This document shows, in pieces, positions 4,716-7,120 of a DNA stretch of 7,120 nt. A program made the translations under genes and the position numbers. Within the stretch, counting starts at the first letter, position 1. Each line of letters begins with the position of its first letter. Below the pieces are notes generated by a model. The model saw only the letters and a program-made list of their open reading frames with translations, was not told the origin of the DNA and did not search any database. The DNA is from Candidatus Krumholzibacteriota bacterium. GTDB taxonomy: Bacteria; Krumholzibacteriota; Krumholzibacteriia; Krumholzibacteriales; Krumholzibacteriaceae. The stretch is taken from the NCBI GenBank assembly GCA_030630165.1, contig DAOVNN010000147.1:1-7120 (forward strand). Reading direction: 5' to 3'.

Positions 4716-6767
4716 TTGGCGGGAAAAGGCTCTGTAATCATCATCGATGACGAACAGTCCGTTCTCGAGATACTCGAGCAGTATCTGATCGACAGGGGAT
4801 ACGAGGTCAAAGCAGTCGGAGATGGAGCAGGAGCGGAGGCTCTGCTCGGAGAGAGATCGTTCGACGTAGCCCTCGTTGACCTCAAATTACCGGACTGCAG
4901 CGGCCTTGACCTGATCTCTCGGTACCAGGACGAGCATCCTGCCATGCAGTTCGTGATCATGACCGCCTTTGCATCTCTCGACTCCACCATAGACGCCATC
5001 AGACTAAATGTATTCGATTACATGCAAAAACCTTTCGATCTGGTCAAGATCGGAGAAGTGGTGGATGCCGCATACGCAAGCGTTTCGATGAGCAGTCAGG
5101 AGATCGAGGTCCCGGGGAGTGACGATCAGGTGCGCAGGGAACTGGTGGAGAGCAGGGACGACCTGAAACAGCGGGTCGGCAAGGCAAACGAGGATCTCGG
5201 CCAGGCCAAGGATTCCCTCAACAGACATGTGACTCGCCTGAAGATGCTCTTTCAGATGGGAAGAGATATCAGCTCCAACGAGAACTGGAGCGATGCCCTG
5301 GACCGATTCCTTATGGCCCTCTGCAAATATATGGAAGCCGATGGATCAGCCCTTCTGCTTTTCAGCTTCGGCGGCAAGGTCCTGCAGGTCAGGACATCGT
5401 ACAATATGGAGTTGAAATACCTTCAGACCGCCGTGAACCTCCTCGTCGAGGCACAGAAAAACGATTTGCTGCACCCGGAGATATTCAGTCTCGACAGTTT
5501 CACGGACGGGGTGCCGGTCACATGCCTGTCGGCGAACAAGAGCTGGAGCAATTCCGCTATTCCGCTGCTGTACAAGGGCAGGTGGTTGGGTTTTCTCGTA
5601 TTAAGAAAAAAATATGCTTCGAAACGCGAATATATCGGCGACTACCATTTCCTCACTACGATCCAGACCATACTCACCGAGGAAGTCGCCAACGCGGTCA
5701 ACATCAGCAGGTTGAGGAATCTCAAGGATTTCAACGAGACTATCCTCGAAAATATCAATAACGGGGTCCTCAAGACAGACAGATCGGGCGAGATCGTCTT
5801 CTTTAACAGCAGGGCGAGAGAGATCCTCGGCGATGCGGCCGACAGGAAGATCAAGTTCGACGAGCTCTTCCGGAACCCTTACGGCAGTGGAAGCCTTTTC
5901 GAGTACCTGTTCTCCAACGACGACAGAAATCATTCTATTGAGGGAATCCTCTCTATTCCTCAGGGCGGGACGGTTCCAGTGAGGCTGAACTCCACACTCG
6001 TGGAGAGTGACGAATACAACGGGAAATCAATCGTCGTCGTCTTTGAGGACCTGACCACCCAGAAAGCTATGGAAGAAGAACTCAGGAGAGCCGACAGGTT
6101 GCGCTCCCTCGGTGAACTCTCAGCGGGTGTGGCGCACGAGATCCGTAATCCGCTCACGGGAATAGCCACCACGGCACAGGTCCTCAGGGAACTTCTTGAA
6201 GATGATACCGACAAGATCAGATACATAAACGTCATCCTGGAGGAGATAAGGCGCCTCGACGGGATCATTACGAGCCTGCTGCAGTTTGCGAGGCCCCTGA
6301 CGCCGAGGCCCGCGGAGCTTTCCATCAACGGTGTGATCGACGAGGCAGTGATGCTTGTTTCTGACAAGGCGAAAGAGGCCGGCGTCGGTATATGTGTGGA
6401 AACAGCCCTTGAAGACGACGGATGCTTCCTCGACCGGGACCAGATCAAGCAGGTGGTTCTCAATCTCGTGATGAACGCGATAGAGGCCTGCAATGAGGGC
6501 GGCGGCGTCAATGTGCGTCTCGGTGTGGCGGACGACCCGTCGAGCATTGTCATGCTTTTCGAGGACGATGGCTGCGGTATCTCGATGGAAACATCAGACA
6601 AGATATACAACCCCTTCTTCACGACCAGGTCTGAAGGTACGGGGCTCGGTCTGTCGATATCAAGACAGATAATTACATTGCATAAGGGTAGATTTCTTGT
6701 AGAAAGCAAATATGGAGAAGGAAGCAAATTCTCTTTTGTCATTCCATTAGCACCGGAACCCGGTTGA
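4716..6767 (+). CDS. Soluble hybrid sensor histidine kinase, REC-GAF-PAS-HisKA-HATPase
   Basis: From the TTG start the protein has 683 residues and no membrane segment. Residues 1-120 are a receiver domain: acidic pair D11/D12, phospho-acceptor D55 in VALVDLKLPD, T83 in VIMTAF, K105 in MQKPFD. A coiled coil (about 140-180) leads to a GAF-like sensor domain (about 185-330), then a PAS domain (about 337-450, from ETILENINNGVLKTD to VVVFEDLT). HisKA has its H-box LGELSAGVAHEIRNPLTGI with His474. The HATPase carries N587 in the N-box, DDGCGIS (from D617), NPFFTTR (632-638) and GTGLGLS (641-647). The H-box and ATPase resemble NtrB/AtoS kinases. It should autophosphorylate at His474 on a cytoplasmic signal. 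The N-terminal receiver may gate this or take phosphate from another kinase. No partner regulator lies in the window. Starting at ATG 4653 would add 21 unlikely residues. The last ~35 codons are A+T-rich. Confidence 0.9.
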   Translation: MAGKGSVIIIDDEQSVLEILEQYLIDRGYEVKAVGDGAGAEALLGERSFDVALVDLKLPDCSGLDLISRYQDEHPAMQFVIMTAFASLDSTIDAIRLNVFDYMQKPFDLVKIGEVVDAAYASVSMSSQEIEVPGSDDQVRRELVESRDDLKQRVGKANEDLGQAKDSLNRHVTRLKMLFQMGRDISSNENWSDALDRFLMALCKYMEADGSALLLFSFGGKVLQVRTSYNMELKYLQTAVNLLVEAQKNDLLHPEIFSLDSFTDGVPVTCLSANKSWSNSAIPLLYKGRWLGFLVLRKKYASKREYIGDYHFLTTIQTILTEEVANAVNISRLRNLKDFNETILENINNGVLKTDRSGEIVFFNSRAREILGDAADRKIKFDELFRNPYGSGSLFEYLFSNDDRNHSIEGILSIPQGGTVPVRLNSTLVESDEYNGKSIVVVFEDLTTQKAMEEELRRADRLRSLGELSAGVAHEIRNPLTGIATTAQVLRELLEDDTDKIRYINVILEEIRRLDGIITSLLQFARPLTPRPAELSINGVIDEAVMLVSDKAKEAGVGICVETALEDDGCFLDRDQIKQVVLNLVMNAIEACNEGGGVNVRLGVADDPSSIVMLFEDDGCGISMETSDKIYNPFFTTRSEGTGLGLSISRQIITLHKGRFLVESKYGEGSKFSFVIPLAPEPG

Positions 6768-6792
6768 AAAAAAATCAATTAATTATTATAAT
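6764..6792 (+). promoter_or_regulatory. Near-consensus promoter of rmlD, likely leaderless
   Basis: TTGAAA at 6764-6769 (overlapping the kinase TGA) and a perfect TATAAT at 6787-6792 are exactly 17 bp apart. The expected start, about 7 bases past the -10 box, falls at 6798-6800, which is the rmlD ATG itself. No Shine-Dalgarno precedes that ATG, in agreement with a leaderless mRNA. Confidence 0.65.
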
Positions 6793-6797
6793 ATATT

Positions 6798-7120
6798 ATG
6801 AAAAAGATAATGGTTCTCGGTTCAACGGGATTACTCGGAAGTGAGACAGAAAGGGTATTCGGATCAGAATTCAGGGTATTTCCCTTTAATTCCAAAACAT
6901 TTGATCTTGAAAAGAGAGATCAATTTAAAAAGATTATTGTAAATATCAAACCGAATATCCTGATCAATACCGCTGCAATGACCAATGTAGATCTTGCCGA
7001 GCAAGAGAAGGAAAAAGCACTAAAGATAAACGGTTTTTCTGCCAAAGAACTTGCAAGGCTTTCCAATATATATAATTTTGAACTTATTCACATATCCACA
7101 GATTATGTTTTTGACGGAGA
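6798..7120 (+). CDS. rmlD: dTDP-4-dehydrorhamnose reductase, N-terminal part (3' truncated by window)
   Basis: The first 107 residues of an RmlD-type short-chain reductase, cut by the window end. It opens with MKKIMVLGSTGLLGSE, whose GxxGxxG (G8, G11, G14) binds NADPH, then has KPNILINTAAMTNVDLAE (51-68) and STDYVFDG (100-107), the characteristic RmlD block. The YxxxK catalytic pair should lie beyond the window. The enzyme makes the final dTDP-L-rhamnose precursor for O-antigen or other surface glycans; related reductases of other dTDP-deoxysugars are possible. The gene is about 35% GC, far below the genes to its left, and A+T-rich in codon choice. No ribosome-binding site is present; the start rests on the Rossmann motif beginning at residue 4 and on the promoter at 6764-6792. 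It is likely the first gene of a polysaccharide locus running rightward. Confidence 0.85.
   Translation, partial: MKKIMVLGSTGLLGSETERVFGSEFRVFPFNSKTFDLEKRDQFKKIIVNIKPNILINTAAMTNVDLAEQEKEKALKINGFSAKELARLSNIYNFELIHISTDYVFDG

Noticed and set aside
5960..6778. Minus-strand open frame of 272 codons
   Set aside because: Serine-rich shadow of the kinase catalytic region, no start signal and no motif.
1..7120. CRISPR array, insertion sequence or known defence system
   Set aside because: No regularly spaced repeats, transposase or defence-gene motifs were seen on either strand.

Overview
The window looks like chromosomal DNA from an uncultured bacterium of the FCB superphylum (the Bacteroidota, Krumholzibacteriota, Eisenbacteria and Latescibacterota neighbourhood). 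Three things point there: an alternative Bacteroidota-type GlmU, a 31-residue AURKAIP1/COX24-type basic protein, and a NosD-like secreted protein ending in a SWGxIK tail. Most genes are moderately GC-rich and use AGG/AGA arginine and ATA isoleucine codons freely. The phylum assignment is inference from family memory, not a search result.

Layout. 1-156: the 3' end of a NosD-like beta-helix protein gene. 157-509: no convincing gene; one long inverted repeat. 510-796: a divergent tRNA pair, tRNA-Leu(CAA) on minus and tRNA-Ala(GGC) on plus, with promoters between them. 848-3083: a probable two-gene operon of a GlmU-like nucleotidyltransferase/acetyltransferase and a pterin-binding methyltransferase of the AcsE type. 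3084-3486: a gene-free stretch with several hairpins. 3487-4550: an HU/IHF gene behind a strong promoter and an intrinsic terminator in its leader, then the 31-codon COX24-type gene with its own promoter and palindrome, then a PilZ protein. 4634-6767: a soluble hybrid histidine kinase (REC-GAF-PAS-HisKA-HATPase) that very probably starts at TTG. 6798-7120: the 5' part of rmlD, read from a promoter that would give a leaderless mRNA.

How the genes fit together. The alternative GlmU would feed UDP-GlcNAc into cell-wall and surface polysaccharide synthesis, and RmlD at the right edge makes dTDP-rhamnose, so both ends of the window touch surface glycan precursors. The middle holds nucleoid, ribosome and signalling genes: HU/IHF, the COX24-type protein, a probable c-di-GMP receptor and a two-component kinase. 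The rmlD end is only about 35% GC, and the drop begins inside the last ~35 codons of the kinase gene, as expected at the border of a variable polysaccharide locus.

No mobile element, CRISPR array or clear new defence system is visible. The points most worth a second look are the terminator inside the HU leader, the leaderless rmlD promoter at the composition break, the palindrome over the promoter of the COX24-type gene, the structured gap at 3084-3486, and the pairing of the methyltransferase with the alternative GlmU.
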